From positions 61,114 through 125,113 of the forward strand of contig JABCPU010000191.1 in NCBI GenBank assembly GCA_016800925.1: 64,000 bases of DNA, read 5' to 3'. Below, one piece after another: positions 1-11,592 of the stretch. The stretch comes from Suillus spraguei. Lineage: Eukaryota; Basidiomycota; Agaricomycetes; Boletales; Suillaceae. The notes under the pieces were generated by a model, which saw only the letters and a program-made list of their open reading frames with translations, was not told the DNA's origin and searched no databases. The stretch's first letter is position 1. The number at the start of each line of letters is the position of its first letter. The position numbers and the translations under genes are program-made.

Positions 1-1257
1 ATGCCCCCTCTACTCTCTGCATTCTCTAAATACTGGTGGTCGCGCCGGTTCAGGCTAATACTAAATCTGCACTTCAGGATCCACTTTCGGGACCTTCGAC
101 AAACGTAGTTTCTGTTGGCCATGATGCACAAGCGGATCTCGACACTGCGGGCAAGTTCCAGGACACATATCTCAAACCCTCATGACATTCGACGAAGTTA
201 TTGGGATGACGGATGTATGCAGGCCTTACTCTCGACTGGAACCGAACTAATCCTGTTCCACAGGTAGATCCATTACAACCATATACAAAGATGGCACTGG
301 GCATGTTATCTTTTTCAGCTAAAGTATGTTCTCTTTTCTCTCTTCTCTCTCCCACTTTTACTCAGTAATCATTTGTGCAGATTATTCTAGCTCAAGTGGA
401 ATACGATACAGCGGTACTCAAACTTCTCGAGAAGTTGGGTCGGGTTTACGGCTTTATAACGCAAGATCAGATACTTGGCTAAATCTCGTCGACGCACGTT
501 GTTCTTGGCAAAATTTCTAATCAGACCCACGAATGTGCCTATTTTATCGAAAATTTTCCAGAGGTCAAGAAACTTTGTGGGTCTTACAAGCTATTGCGCT
601 CTGTATCGTCTCAAGCTTCTACCATCATCATAGGGAGCAGACTTACAAGGAGCGTCGTTTCGCAAACGGACGATATAATCAACAAGTACAATGACGTGTT
701 CGATAGGCTCATGGACTTCCAGGACCAGCATACTTACGTAGTCACACACATCTGTGCGGGTAAGAGTTTAGACGCGATTATGATTTCACATATATTCATG
801 CCTTTTCAGAGAAATTGTTGGGCCTCAGAGATATCGCTTATGCAAGAGGCGCGGGACTAGTTAGTAGAAAAGAATGTCTTCAAGGGACGCGGACCGAAAT
901 CCTTTCCGAGATCACGGAATGGGTTAACAGCACTGAGGACAATATTCCATGCGTGCTGTGGCTATCTGGCCCTGCAGGCAAGGGAAAATAGGCCATCGCT
1001 CACACCATTGCTAAGTGGAACCACGAAGTAGGTGGGCTTAATTCGTGTTACTCTTTCGACCGCCAGCGAGAAGCAGAACGTCGCCATGAAAAGATCTTTT
1101 CCACGATCGCGCTCGAACTGGCTGACCGTGACCCAGGGATGAGACGGGCATTGGCAGATGCAGTTAAGAACGCGAATGCGCTCAATAAAACGGCGGATAT
1201 CATCCAGCAGTGGCAAAAGCTTCTTATTGAACCACTGGAGAAGTCATCTGGGTCAAC
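1..1257 (+). pseudogene. NACHT/STAND (NLR-like) pseudogene, 5' part
   Basis: This is the N-terminal helical region and start of a NACHT NTPase of the kind abundant in Agaricomycetes. In-frame pieces can be followed from about 160, and a probable intron lies at about 758-810 (GTAAGA to TTTCAG). The segment then reads LWLSGPAGKGK, the Walker A motif, but the next codon, expected Ser/Thr, is TAG (about 988-990). Reading continues through IAHTIAKW and CYSFDRQREAERRHEK to QQWQKLLIEPLEK, where LINE-1 is inserted. The 3' part resumes at 7560. The family uses NTP binding to switch an oligomerising sensor; here the stop at the nucleotide-binding loop plus the 6.3-kb insertion make function very unlikely. 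The true start may lie before the window. Family call is confident; exon limits are approximate. Confidence 0.8.
1247..1257. repeat. LINE-1 target-site duplication, left copy
   Basis: The 11 bases TCTGGGTCAAC are repeated exactly after the poly-A tail at 7560-7570. A twelfth base (A) also matches but cannot be told from the tail. Removing 1258-7570 restores a continuous NACHT reading frame across the junction (SSGST to GEPILIVIDALDE), which confirms this is the insertion point. Confidence 0.93.
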
Positions 1258-1446
1258 ATACATCGCTTCTTGGACCTGAACCAAGTGGCACCCCGACTAG
1301 GACCCCGAAAAAACCGGAGTTCTCTAAGGCGCACAAAAGCGCTACCTACGCCTTCAGGCGTTACCCAAGCCCTCAAAGACTTGATCCCCATAGATACTTA
1401 CTTTTGATCACTAATCTTTCTGTTAAATTCCGCAGGAATACCAATC

Positions 1447-3306
1447 ATGCCACCAGCTGGCATGAACAACGCGGTTCCCACGGTCTCGGTACCTGGCAGA
1501 AGCAGCCGCAGCACGACAGCCAACAAGGCACTACTCGCCAACAGCAAAAGCATTGAAGAGCACATAGCAGGCACAGGTATCCGCACAGACATCACTAACT
1601 CCTCCTCAGCTAGAAAACTCCTCAACACGCATGGTCTCACCCTCCCAGTAGCAGGAAAAGCCCTCAAGGGGATCGCCCTAGCCTTATTTGAACTCAGTGG
1701 CACAGCAACCAACCTAGGTGCCACCAACGTAGAGATCATGAGAGCTATGGCAATCATCATTCATGAAGCCGAGAAAGACCTTGACATGGAGAAGATCATA
1801 GACAAGATAGACGTGCTAATCAAAGGTCCCATTGCACTATTGGATGAGAAAGTGGACACCCTGGCAGAAATAGCAACGACACACAAATCCATGCTAGCAG
1901 AAGTGGTCACGGAGGTGCGCACCCAACTCAACAACTCGTCAGAAGACATAGGAAAGATAGTAGAGAGTGCCAAGCATGCAGCTAGCTCAATCCCAGCGAG
2001 GTCTGACAGACCGTTATCATACGCCACAATCACCAAGACAGGAATTCCTTCCCCACTAACCAAGATCCTAGCACGCAGCGATGCCCAGGACAGGCAAATA
2101 CTGATAGACAGACGCTCCGTTTTGATAGCTAACTCCCTAAAAGAACTAACAGAAGCGCAACTGGTGGCCAAGGCAACCACCGCCCTCGAATTAATGTCGG
2201 AAAAAGGTATAGAAATCCTCAAGGAACTAACCTTCATCTCAGCTAGGCGGCTCCCCCATGGAGGCATCCTCTACGAACTCAACTCCAAGTCAGCAGCCGA
2301 ATGGTTCAACACACCGGCCAACCGCAGCAACTTCCTCGAACATTTTGCATCGAACGTCACCATCAAAGAAAGGTCGTTCCACGTCCTCATGGAAAACGTC
2401 CCTGTCACCTTCGTTCCAGATAACCCAGCAGCAATCGCGGACATCGAAAACAAGGCCGGCTTCAAATCGAGAACTATCAGCAAAGCAAGATTCATCAAAC
2501 CAATCGCTAGACGCCAACCAAACCAACGCACTGCACACACTATCATCACTTTTTCATCGAAAGCGAACGCCAACCAGGCCATCAAGGACGGCCTAGTTAT
2601 AGCAGGCAAGAAGGTATACGGCTGCAAACTCCTCCCAGAACCCACCCGCTGCCTCAAGTGTCACTCCTTCGAAGGAGGACACATAGCGGCAGAATGCCCT
2701 CAAGAAAACGACACGTGCGGCACATGTGGCGACCAACACCGAACCACATCCTGTTCAGTAACCGACCCATCCGAACACTACTGCGCCAACTGCAAAACAA
2801 AGGGTCACGCGGCCTGGAGCAGAGATTGCCCAATCTTCAAGCAAAAATGGGACAACAACAAGAAACGAAACGACGACGCCAAGTATATCTACTTCCCTAC
2901 TGACGACCCGCTAACCTGGGAAACTACTACTGACACCAGCTCGAACACAGCGCCACCCCCCAATCTCCAGCAGAACGACACCCCAAACCAGCAGGAACCT
3001 CGCTACCCACCCCCAGAAAGAAACCATCAAGGCTGGCAACCCTCGAACAGACGGCGTCAACCTCAGACAGGCAACAACCCCCGCAACGCAAACCTCATCC
3101 CACTCGGCCAGCCCAGAGCCCAACAACGACTCCCGTCAACCTGGTTCAACTCTGAACAGGACCGCAGCGCACCCAACCCCAATATACCCGACCCGAAAAC
3201 AAACACTAACCAACCTAGCACTCCTCCCCATTGGTCGCCCACCCCTACTCCTCCTCCAACCTCCTACCCGAACGTCAGTGAGAACGACCTCACTGGTTGG
3301 GATTGA
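1447..3306 (+). CDS. LINE-1 ORF1, nucleic-acid-binding Gag-like protein
   Basis: A 619-residue open frame starting at the ATG after the 5' UTR. The N-terminal third is helical and unlike known enzymes. The middle, from about residue 260 (FISARRLPHGGILYEL), resembles the RNA-binding fold region of LINE ORF1 proteins. Three zinc knuckles follow between about 400 and 465: CLKCHSFEGGHIAAECP, CGTCGDQHRTTSC, and CANC...HAAWSRDC. The tail of about 140 residues is rich in Pro, Gln and Asn. In this family ORF1 coats the transcript as a ribonucleoprotein for target-primed reverse transcription. No stop or frameshift was found. The stop codon is followed after only two bases by the ORF2 ATG. Confidence 0.9.
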   Translation: MPPAGMNNAVPTVSVPGRSSRSTTANKALLANSKSIEEHIAGTGIRTDITNSSSARKLLNTHGLTLPVAGKALKGIALALFELSGTATNLGATNVEIMRAMAIIIHEAEKDLDMEKIIDKIDVLIKGPIALLDEKVDTLAEIATTHKSMLAEVVTEVRTQLNNSSEDIGKIVESAKHAASSIPARSDRPLSYATITKTGIPSPLTKILARSDAQDRQILIDRRSVLIANSLKELTEAQLVAKATTALELMSEKGIEILKELTFISARRLPHGGILYELNSKSAAEWFNTPANRSNFLEHFASNVTIKERSFHVLMENVPVTFVPDNPAAIADIENKAGFKSRTISKARFIKPIARRQPNQRTAHTIITFSSKANANQAIKDGLVIAGKKVYGCKLLPEPTRCLKCHSFEGGHIAAECPQENDTCGTCGDQHRTTSCSVTDPSEHYCANCKTKGHAAWSRDCPIFKQKWDNNKKRNDDAKYIYFPTDDPLTWETTTDTSSNTAPPPNLQQNDTPNQQEPRYPPPERNHQGWQPSNRRRQPQTGNNPRNANLIPLGQPRAQQRLPSTWFNSEQDRSAPNPNIPDPKTNTNQPSTPPHWSPTPTPPPTSYPNVSENDLTGWD

Positions 3307-3308
3307 TA

Positions 3309-6300
3309 ATGGACAACACTATCAACGCACCGATTCGCAACGACTTCAAGATATGGCAACAGAACCTACGCAAATCACCCAACGCGTGGGAGCACATGCT
3401 CAAGAACCTCGACCCAGAAAAATACGACCTCACATGCATCCAGGAGCCATATCTCAACCCAGTCAACCTAGCCAACGCCTCCAACTTAAGATCCTACTGG
3501 GACGTCATATACCCATCCAACCACAACTCAGGCGCGCATCGAACGCAAGTCATCATGCTGGTCAACAAGTGCCTATCAAAAAACAATTGGCACATCATCC
3601 CAATCAAATCTCCCAACGTCATGGCAATTGAGCTCACGGGCCAATTCGGTAAGGTGCGTATATATAATATCTATAACCCTTGCGACAGCGACCACACTCT
3701 CCACTTCCTTGAACGCCACATGGCAGCTGAAGAACGCACACAGCGCCTCGCTCAAGGCGAGAACAGCGCAGAACCGCAGCACATAGTCTGGGTGGGCGAC
3801 TTCAACAGACACCACCCCATGTGGGAGCTCCCTCACAACACACACCTGTTCTCGGCGGAGAACCTCAACGCTGCGGGCACACTAATCAATCTTTTAGCTG
3901 TATACAATCTAATCCAGGCACTCCCCCCAGCCATAGCCACCTTGGAAGCTTCCAACACAAAAAACCTCACCCGCCCGGACAACGTCTTTTGCTCCGCCAG
4001 CTTCGAAGACAAGTTCACCCAATGCGAAGTACAAACTGACCTCCGCCCAGTAGTCACTGACCACTTTCCCATCATTAGCACCATAGACCTCCAACCCGAA
4101 CGAACAACCTCTGCCCCACGACTCAACTATCGGGAAACGGACTGGAACGCGTTCAAGGAAGCCTTGTCCCTCAAACTCGACCAAATGCCTCAAGCAACCG
4201 AACTCTCCACGCCGGATACCTTCCATGCAGCCTACAAGGCCCTAACCAACGCCATCCTACAGACGGTAAAGGAACAAGTCCCATGCACCAAACCATCGCC
4301 ATACACAAAGAGATGGTGGACGAAGGAGCTCGACCGAGAACGCAAGCTTGTCCACAAGCTCAGTCGAAAGGCGCGGGCCAGCACAGCAAGAAGGGCTGAC
4401 CCAATCCACGAGGAGTATCGCGTAGCTTGGAACCAATTCTCAGAAAGCATCAAATGAGCGAAGGAACACCACTGGAAAGACTGGCTCGAATCCCTTCCAC
4501 TATCTGACACTTGGTCTTTCCACAGATACGCGTCTGGCAACCCAGCAGACCAAGTCCACACCCGCATCAAAACGCTCCAAGACCCACAGGCTGATGCAAA
4601 CTCAAAATCTCAAGACAACCAGCGGAAAAGCGAGTTACTGTACAAGGTTTTCTTCCGCCCTCCCCCGGAAAACAGCTTCGTGGACCCCAACTGCACTTAC
4701 CCGCCTCCCGTATGCGAATTCATGCCAATCACCGACCAGCAAGTCTTCAGAGCAATCGCTCGACTCTCCCCTCACAAAGCCCCAGGACTCAACGGAGTAA
4801 GTAACATAGTCTTTACGAAATGCGCTGACTTGCTAGTACCATTCATGGCGCCAATCTTTCGAGTGACCTTCTCTCTAGGAATCTACCCCGAGGACTGGAA
4901 ATGCTCCTCCACCATTGTACTCCGTAAACCTGGCCACCCGGACTATAGCATCCCCAAAGCATACCGTCCGATAACCCTACTCAACACCATGGCTAAGATT
5001 CTCTCCTCTTGCGTAGCTGATGATCTAACTTATATAGCGGAACAACACGACCTCCTCCCCTCCACTCACTTCGGCAGACGACCAGGCCGATCAACCACGG
5101 ATTCCCTACATCTCCTCACCAAGTTCATAACTGACTCCTGGGCATCAAGCGACAACCACGTGTCACTGCTTTTCCTGGACGTGAAGGCCGCATTTCCCAG
5201 CGTGGTTGTCACCAAGCTCCTTCACAACATGCGCAACGCGGGCATTCCTCGAGAGTACGTAGATTGGTATGGCAGAAGGCTCGAAAGCAGAAAGATGGTC
5301 CTAGTATTCGACGACTTTCACTCTGAAGAATTCAATGTAGCCAACGGCGTGGACCAGGGCTGCCCATTATCACCGCTAGGATTCCTCTTTTATAATTCAG
5401 GCTTACTCCGTGTAGCTAATCCTAACTCTCGCAGCGGCGAAATCAGCCTGGGCTTCATCGACGACGTGGTGCTGGGAGCCAGAGGGCAGTCTTACGAAGA
5501 ATCCAACGCCAAACTCAAAACAATGATGGAGAAACCAGGAGGAGCGCTAGACTGGAGTGAGGAGCACAATGCCGAGTTCGAGCTGGACAAGACAGCACTA
5601 TTATGCCTCTCAAAGCACAGAGTCCCCAGCGAAGACAACCCACGCAAAACCGTACCCACCCCCCGTCCTTCAATCACAATCCGCAACCACATCATCAACC
5701 CCTCGCACTCACACAAATTCCTAGGTGTCATCATCGACGACGAACTCAAGTTCAAAGAGCACGCAGCTTATGCCCTGGCTAAAGGGACCACATACGCCAT
5801 GGCCTGCAAGCGCATGATCAGCCCAACCAAGGGGATACACGGACAACTGATGAGAAGACTCTACGAGAGTGTGGTAGTACCAAAAATGACTTACGCAGCA
5901 GATATTTGGTGTGCAGGCCTAGTTTCCAAAGGCAGGGGGAAAAAGGGTGGGGGCAGAGGCGCACGAGGATTCTCCTCGCAGATGGCGAGAGTCCAGAGAA
6001 TGGCCACCTTGCTAATCACTGGCGGACTGAGATCCTCCACAACAGACCTTCTCGACTCTCACGCCAACGTCTTCCCAGTGCATCAAACAATAAGGAAGAT
6101 TTGCTTCAGATCCACGCTAAGACTAGCCTCGCTCCCTCACACTCACCCTATCGCTAACGGCTTAAACACAGCTTACAGATTTTGCGCAAAGAGGAACTTC
6201 CAAGGCCGAAAACGCCACGCTTCCCCCCTACACAAACTCCTGAACGAGTTCAAGATCAACCCAATGCAAATAGAGAAGATCTCACCAACTCGCCACTACC

Positions 6301-7343
6301 CAAAATGGTCCCCAGACACGCTCATCAGCATTGCAACTAAGGAGAAAGAAGCAATTAAGGAAGAGGAGCAAGCTGACGAAAGGTGGCGGGCCTACTCAGA
6401 TGGATCGGCGGTAGACGGAGGAGTTGGGGGAGCGGCTGTATTGATGAGCGGGGCACGGGTCATAGGCGAGAAAAGATTTCACTTGGGAAATGAAGAGGAA
6501 CATACAGTGTACGAGGCGGAGATAATAGGAATGATTCTGGCGGTACAGCTGCTCAAGGAGGCAGGGGGAGAGGGTACAATGGCACTGGGAGTGGACAACC
6601 AGGCGGCCATAAGGTCCACGAGCTCCTTCCACTCCCAACCCGGTCATTATCTCGTCGACAAGTTCCACGACGACCTAAGGGACCTACTGCCAGAAGCGGA
6701 TGGAAGAAAGCTCGTAATCAGGTGGACGCCGGGCCACAAGGGCATAGCGGGAAACGAGGCTGCGGACGAACACGCAAAACGAGCTGCAAGAGGAGAAACG
6801 TCAGATGGAGGATCGCTACCAGCCTCACTACGCACCAGAGCCCGCAACCCCCTCACCCTCCCCCTCAGCAAATCAGCAGCCAAGCAAACCTTCTACGCGT
6901 TAATCAAGCAGGAGGCAAAATCAATCATGTTAGACTCTCCGCGACTCCAGAGAATCCACACAATCGACCCAACCGTCCCATCCAAGAACTTCGCGAACAT
7001 CACAGATGACCTACCACGCCGCCACAGCTCGCTGATATTCCAGCTACGCACTGGCCATGCCCCACTGAACAAATTCCTCCACCAAATCGCAAAGTCCCCC
7101 ACAGCACGCTGCCAACAATGCAACGAGCGAGACGAATCGGTTCACCACTTCATCATGTCATGCCACAAGTACGCTAGACAGAGAGCTGCCCTGCGGGCAG
7201 CAGCAGGACCCCAAGCAACCAACCTCCAGTACCTTCTGAGCAACATAGACGGAGTCAAGGAACTGCTGAAGTTCGTCACACGCACGAGGAGATTAGAGAC
7301 AATCTTTGGAGACATCACACCTCCAGACCCAAAGGACGGATGA
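3309..7343 (+). pseudogene. LINE-1 ORF2: endonuclease, reverse transcriptase, RNase H; one nonsense codon
   Basis: The order of domains is: APE-type endonuclease (QNLRKS, CIQEPY, WVGDFNRHHP, TDHFPI; residues about 10-260), reverse transcriptase (motif A LFLDVKAAFPSV, motif B DQGCPLSPLGF, motif C GFIDDV in place of YADD), RNase H (AYSDGS, YEAE, LGVDNQAA, WTPGHKG...NEAADEHAK) and a terminal CCHC-like finger (CQQCNERDESVHHFIMSC). The frame is open except for TGA at 4455-4457, just after the endonuclease; LINE-2 has CGA (Arg) at the same place, so a single C-to-T change explains it. Without readthrough the product would be endonuclease only. The ATG at 3309 lies two bases after the ORF1 stop, as in LINE-2. 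Confidence 0.92.
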
Positions 7344-7510
7344 ATAAAACCGCCACAGTGAGGGAAGACAGACACGCCACACACCTCCCTAGACTCGCCT
7401 TAAGATGGCGTCCCCTTTCTCACCTTAGCACCTGAACCATTAGAAAAGACACCCCCCGCACATAGTATATTCACGCATCCAGCTACATATTGTACGTATT
7501 GTCTACTATA

Positions 7511-7535
7511 GGGCCTCGCCCCAACGGACAATAAA
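7511..7535 (+). promoter_or_regulatory. LINE-1 3' stem-loop and poly-A signal
   Basis: The sequence GGGC-CTC-GCCC forms a four-pair stem with a three-base loop, followed by CCAACGGACAATAAACAAG and the poly-A tail. LINE-2 has the same stem with a different loop (GGGC-ATA-GCCC, 21330-21340) and the same following bases. Conservation of stem but not loop suggests an RNA structure recognised by the element's own reverse transcriptase; that is inference. AATAAA is at 7530-7535. Confidence 0.6.
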
Positions 7536-7559
7536 CAAGAACACAAAAAAAAAAAAAAA

Positions 7560-7985
7560 TCTGGGTCAACCAGTGGGGAACCCATCCTGATCGTAATCGA
7601 TGCACTGGACGAGAGCGGTGGAGTAGAGACACGGAGAGACCTCCTTCAAATTATAGCTGGCAAGTATCCAAATCCCGCCGTTCCCAAGATCACAGACTTC
7701 CCAGGCAACTTCCGCTTCATCGTCACCTCACGCCCGCTTGGTGACATCCAAGACGAGTTTCGTGGTGTTAAGCATATTCGACCGATGTCGATGGATGATA
7801 TTCCACTAGCATTCGCAACGCGCGACATCCATGCTTACGTATCCGAGAAGTTGCACAGGCTGAATTTCCAGGACAGAATAGGCCCGAGATGCCAGGGCCT
7901 GAATTCACGCAAAGGACCCATAGCCGCTCGAGGAGAAATGAGAATGAGATGTGTTCCAGGATGTTTGAAAAGAACAGAAGCATGA
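7560..7985 (+). pseudogene. NACHT/STAND pseudogene, 3' part after LINE-1
   Basis: Continuation of the gene broken at 1257. It opens with the second target-duplication copy (7560-7570) and reads PILIVIDALDESGG (Walker B), ETRRDLLQIIAG, NFRFIVTSRPLGDI (sensor 1) and MDDIPLAFATRDIHAYVSEKL, typical of Agaricomycete NACHT proteins. Similarity fades after about 7880 (NFQDRIG), and no C-terminal repeat region follows before the next gene at 8421, so the gene was truncated as well as interrupted. From about 7985 to 8420 no gene is seen. Confidence 0.78.
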
Positions 7986-8420
7986 AAGCGATGGGATAGG
8001 TCCCGCACCACTGTGACGCAACGACCTCTCTTCGCCTTGGCACGGTAGCACGGATGAACCTAGTAGGCGTCTGTGAATATATAATTAGAAGCTAGTGGAA
8101 ATTTGAAAGTTTCATTAAGGTTACGCGTTGACCGCAGTTACGAGGCGGGCTTTGCACCTCGCAAACATCTGCAGGATTTTTTGGTCCTAAACATGGTTCC
8201 GAACCTAAGGGAAGTCTAACGAGAGCTGCGAGGGCGAGGGTACCAGCCTACTGGGATAAGTTCAGACAATCGTGCGTACGTCAATTGGTGTTGCAGAACA
8301 AACTTATCTTGATATTTATTATATTGTGAGACATGTTTCAAGGCTGCTGAAGTATTATTCGAATTTCTTGTGAGTGATGGTACGAAGCAAGAAAGCGGTG
8401 TCTCAAAGCTCGTAGAACCC

Positions 8421-10944
8421 ATGTCACTCCAATATACTGGTCCGTCGACGTTCTACACTGAACTAGCTGAAATTCCCCTTCCTGTATCTGCTGATTTCGT
8501 TGGCGATGTTGCACGAGTTACATATTCCGTTCGCGATCACGACCGAAACATCAAACGATATCTCACAAAAACATTTGAGGGCCATCAGTGCACAACCTCT
8601 CATGATTCATCTGAAGTCAAGGCATTCGCAACATCACCTTCTAAATCCCGTCAAGCGATCCTGAGAGAGGCAGCTAATAACAAACGATTCGTCGAGATCT
8701 GGGCTGGTACCCAATTAGAAGCTTCACTAGATGTATCAAACTATCAAGCTTTCCTCACAGATGGTGAGCAGAACAAAAACAACGAACACATGCTAATCAG
8801 ATCACAGAATTCTTACACTCCCTCTCCTTCTCCCCCAACGAAACTTCCCTTCTATACAGCGCTGAAGCATCCATCAACGCCGATTGTGATCCTTACTTCA
8901 ATTTCAGATACATACCCCACTTTGGTGATACCGCTCGTGCAAAGAAACGACCTTCCGTCTTCCTATTCCGCTGGACTAGATCCCCTGCCTTCACAAGAGC
9001 AAGTAAACAAAACTTAACCCTTGTGGCACTTCATCCCACCAAAACGCCCACCCTGTTTGCCCAAGCCACATTTGCAACAGAAGACATAGTCTTCGCAACC
9101 GGTCACGAATATACCAAAGACGGTCGTCTCCTCGGCGCAAAAGGATGCTTTAACCGTCCCATGGGCATATGGCAACTCACTTTCCCCAAAGGCCTATACA
9201 ACTCCCCATCTGTATCGAGGCTCACTCCCCCAGAAAGGTCCTGCCGCTCTCCTCGTGTCTTATTCCACGACAACCAGCCCATAAAACTCTTCTGGTTCTC
9301 AAACCCCATAGGCGGCCCCCATGCATCATGCGTTTCTATCGAATCCCGCGATCTCCTTACAGGCATTAACACCGTCGTCGTACATTCCGTATTCGAACCT
9401 ACTCCTTCAAATGACTTTCCAGGCCTTTACACAGAGTACAACATGCCGGCTAGCCCATTTCTGTGGCGCGCAGATCGCGTATACATCGTTCTACAGTCCA
9501 TATGGCGTTCACGCACAACTATCCTCTTCATTGATACCCAATCAGGAGCCATAACAGATGCAACCAAATCAGCCGACGGGCCGTTGTATAGCTGGGCTGT
9601 ACACGCTACCGATAATAAGAGTCGGCTTATTTGCTCGAGGAGTACGCCTACTACTCCCTGGGAGGTCTTGTTAGGATCTTTTGGTCAAAATGATACCCTC
9701 GAATGGAAAGTTCTTGATAAACCGACGTTACCTTCCATGAGTATGTCTTGATCAAATCCTGTCCGTTTTACTCACCCACCCACTTGATTCCAGTCAAAGG
9801 AGCCCTCGACGACCTATCACCATCCATCATACCCATCACTTCCCGTGCACCAGTAGAGACAATCCTCATACAATCCAAGAAAGCTGCTGCGGGTGGTGGC
9901 CCAAAACCAGTGTGCGTCACTATTGCACACGGAGGACCCCATACAACCTCGACTACTGCGTTTGTTCCGGCTATCGTTGCATTAGCACTCGAAGGATGTA
10001 CGTCACTCTCTCCTACCAACCAAACCACAGCGCCAATTACTCACTCGCGACACAGACACTGTCAACCTCCCCAACTACACAGGCTCCATGGGATTCGGCC
10101 AAACATACGTCCAAAAGCTCCTCGGGCACTGCGGGAGCATGGATGTTGAAGATGTCGTTGAAAGCGTTAGAGAACTTATAAGAAGGGGCGTTTCGGAGGA
10201 AGGAAGACAGGTTGTGATGGGAGGCAGTCATGGCGGATTTATCGCTGCTCATCGTACGTCCCCTTTCCTCCAGATGAACTTTTTCATTTACCCGATATAC
10301 ATGTTTGATGTTCACGGTTTACGATGACACTGACGTTCACCTTTCACGCGCATATAGTGATAGGCCAACACCCAAACCTATTCAACGCAGCATCAATGCG
10401 CAACCCTGTCATCTCAGCAGGCGAACTCGCCATAGGGACTGATATTCCTGATTGGGTTTATTCTGAATTCGGGGTTTTGTCTAACGACTCTGACGCTTAC
10501 ACGTCACCCTCATCCGACTCCCTCACATCACCCACATCAACACCAACGCCTCTCACGTCCTTGCCCTCCCAAACAATGCTCTTGCCCATACCCACGCTTC
10601 CACTAGTGACCCCCGAAATATACCGCACTCTCTTCACCGCATCTCCAATCGCGCACGTCGACAATATAACAGCGCCAGTATTAATATTGATAGGCGAGGA
10701 TGATTTGAGGGTCGTTCCAGGACAGGGGATTGGATTATATCATGCGATCAAGGGGAGGGCGGGTGGAGGTGGTGATGAGACCGGGAATGAGGATGGGACA
10801 GGGATGAGTAAGGAACGGAAGAAAGGAATAGTAGAGATGCTATCCTTTCCTGGAGAATCGCATGCGATCGATGGAGTCGAAGCCGCTAGGGTTTCGTTCG
10901 AGGCTACGAGGGATTGGTTCAAGCTGTTCGCAGAGAGCTGTTAA
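8421..10944 (+). CDS. Acylaminoacyl-peptidase / prolyl oligopeptidase family (S9C) serine hydrolase, five exons
   Basis: The protein is expected to release N-acylated amino acids from peptides in the cytosol. Exons: 8421-8763, 8808-9740, 9794-9997, 10056-10253, 10358-10944, all with GT-AG introns that keep frame. The N-terminal half (LAEIPLPVSADF, VTYSVRDHDRN) is the beta-propeller region. The alpha/beta-hydrolase half has HGGPH, the NYTGSMGFGQ oxyanion-region motif, the nucleophile motif GGSHGGF, the Asp motif IGEDDLRV and the His in GESHAID. A stretch rich in Ser, Thr and Pro (about 10490-10590) is an insertion in the hydrolase domain. ATG 8421 is chosen because it gives the usual short N-terminus; an upstream intron or exon is possible. 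The gene looks intact. Confidence 0.88.
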
Positions 10945-11592
10945 GCATGCGTGGTGTATACATACGGGGGATTTTGTACCCGACGTCGACCGTCGAAATC
11001 TAAACATGGGAACTCGCTCGGATGGATGGATCAAGCATTGTTCTACCCCCGTTGATTTCATAACGTCACTCTTGTGCGTGCTTCCCCAGTGGCACCCGAG
11101 TAGGCGATTGATCGATTGATTGGATTGAATAAATTATTGCCATTCCAGGTAATTTTATACTTAGAGCACATGGATGATTAATGGTTGGGTTCGTTACGAG
11201 TCTCAGTCTCATGCATTCCCCTCAACTGCTCAACGCACTGCAGACAAATTATGCAGAAGAGTGCAGTCAAAATCTGATGCCGATGGTGAAAATGTCACAT
11301 GCTGTGTTTGCGTCGCGCCCCCACTCGTGGTTTGCAACGTGTTTCAAAATTACTGAAAAAGGTAATTTTACAGCACGAATTGCCCTACATTTTTTTTCTG
11401 GCTTCTTTTGTTGGTCCGCACGCAATTGCTCTCTCGGTTGCCTTCTTTCATCGTCCTAAGCTCTCGGGTATATATCTAGGGCCATGTTCGTTTCATCATC
11501 CCAACAAACCAGCCCCGCAACGTCTTCTGATAGTCTGACGAAGTCTATTACCTCTATCACTTGAAAAATATTTCTCAACCAGGAGCTCTAAA
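10945..11592. other. Intergenic region
   Basis: No gene or transposon was recognised. It must hold the 3' end of the peptidase gene and the promoter of the next gene; a TATATAT stretch near 11468-11474 lies about 120 bp before the next ATG and could be a TATA element, but this is weak. Confidence 0.4.

Larger units (their letters stand above)
1258..7559 (+). mobile_element. LINE-1: full-length non-LTR retrotransposon (APE-RT-RNase H)
   Basis: A 6.3-kb LINE inserted in sense orientation inside the NACHT gene. It has a 5' UTR beginning near ATCGCTTCTTGGACCTGAAC (shared with LINE-2), ORF1 (1447-3306), ORF2 (3309-7343), a 3' UTR with a GGGC/GCCC stem-loop and AATAAA (7530-7535), a poly-A run of about 15 and an 11-bp target duplication. 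Four extra bases (ATAC) precede the 5' sequence shared with LINE-2. The APE-RT-RNase H order with a zinc-knuckle ORF1 fits fungal Tad1/I-like LINEs. Only one clear inactivating change is seen, a stop at 4455 in ORF2, so the insertion looks fairly recent. Confidence 0.95.

Noticed and set aside
8216..8422. Minus-strand 68-codon frame upstream of the peptidase
   Set aside because: It overlaps the peptidase start region, has no domain, and looks like a shadow of the promoter and first exon.
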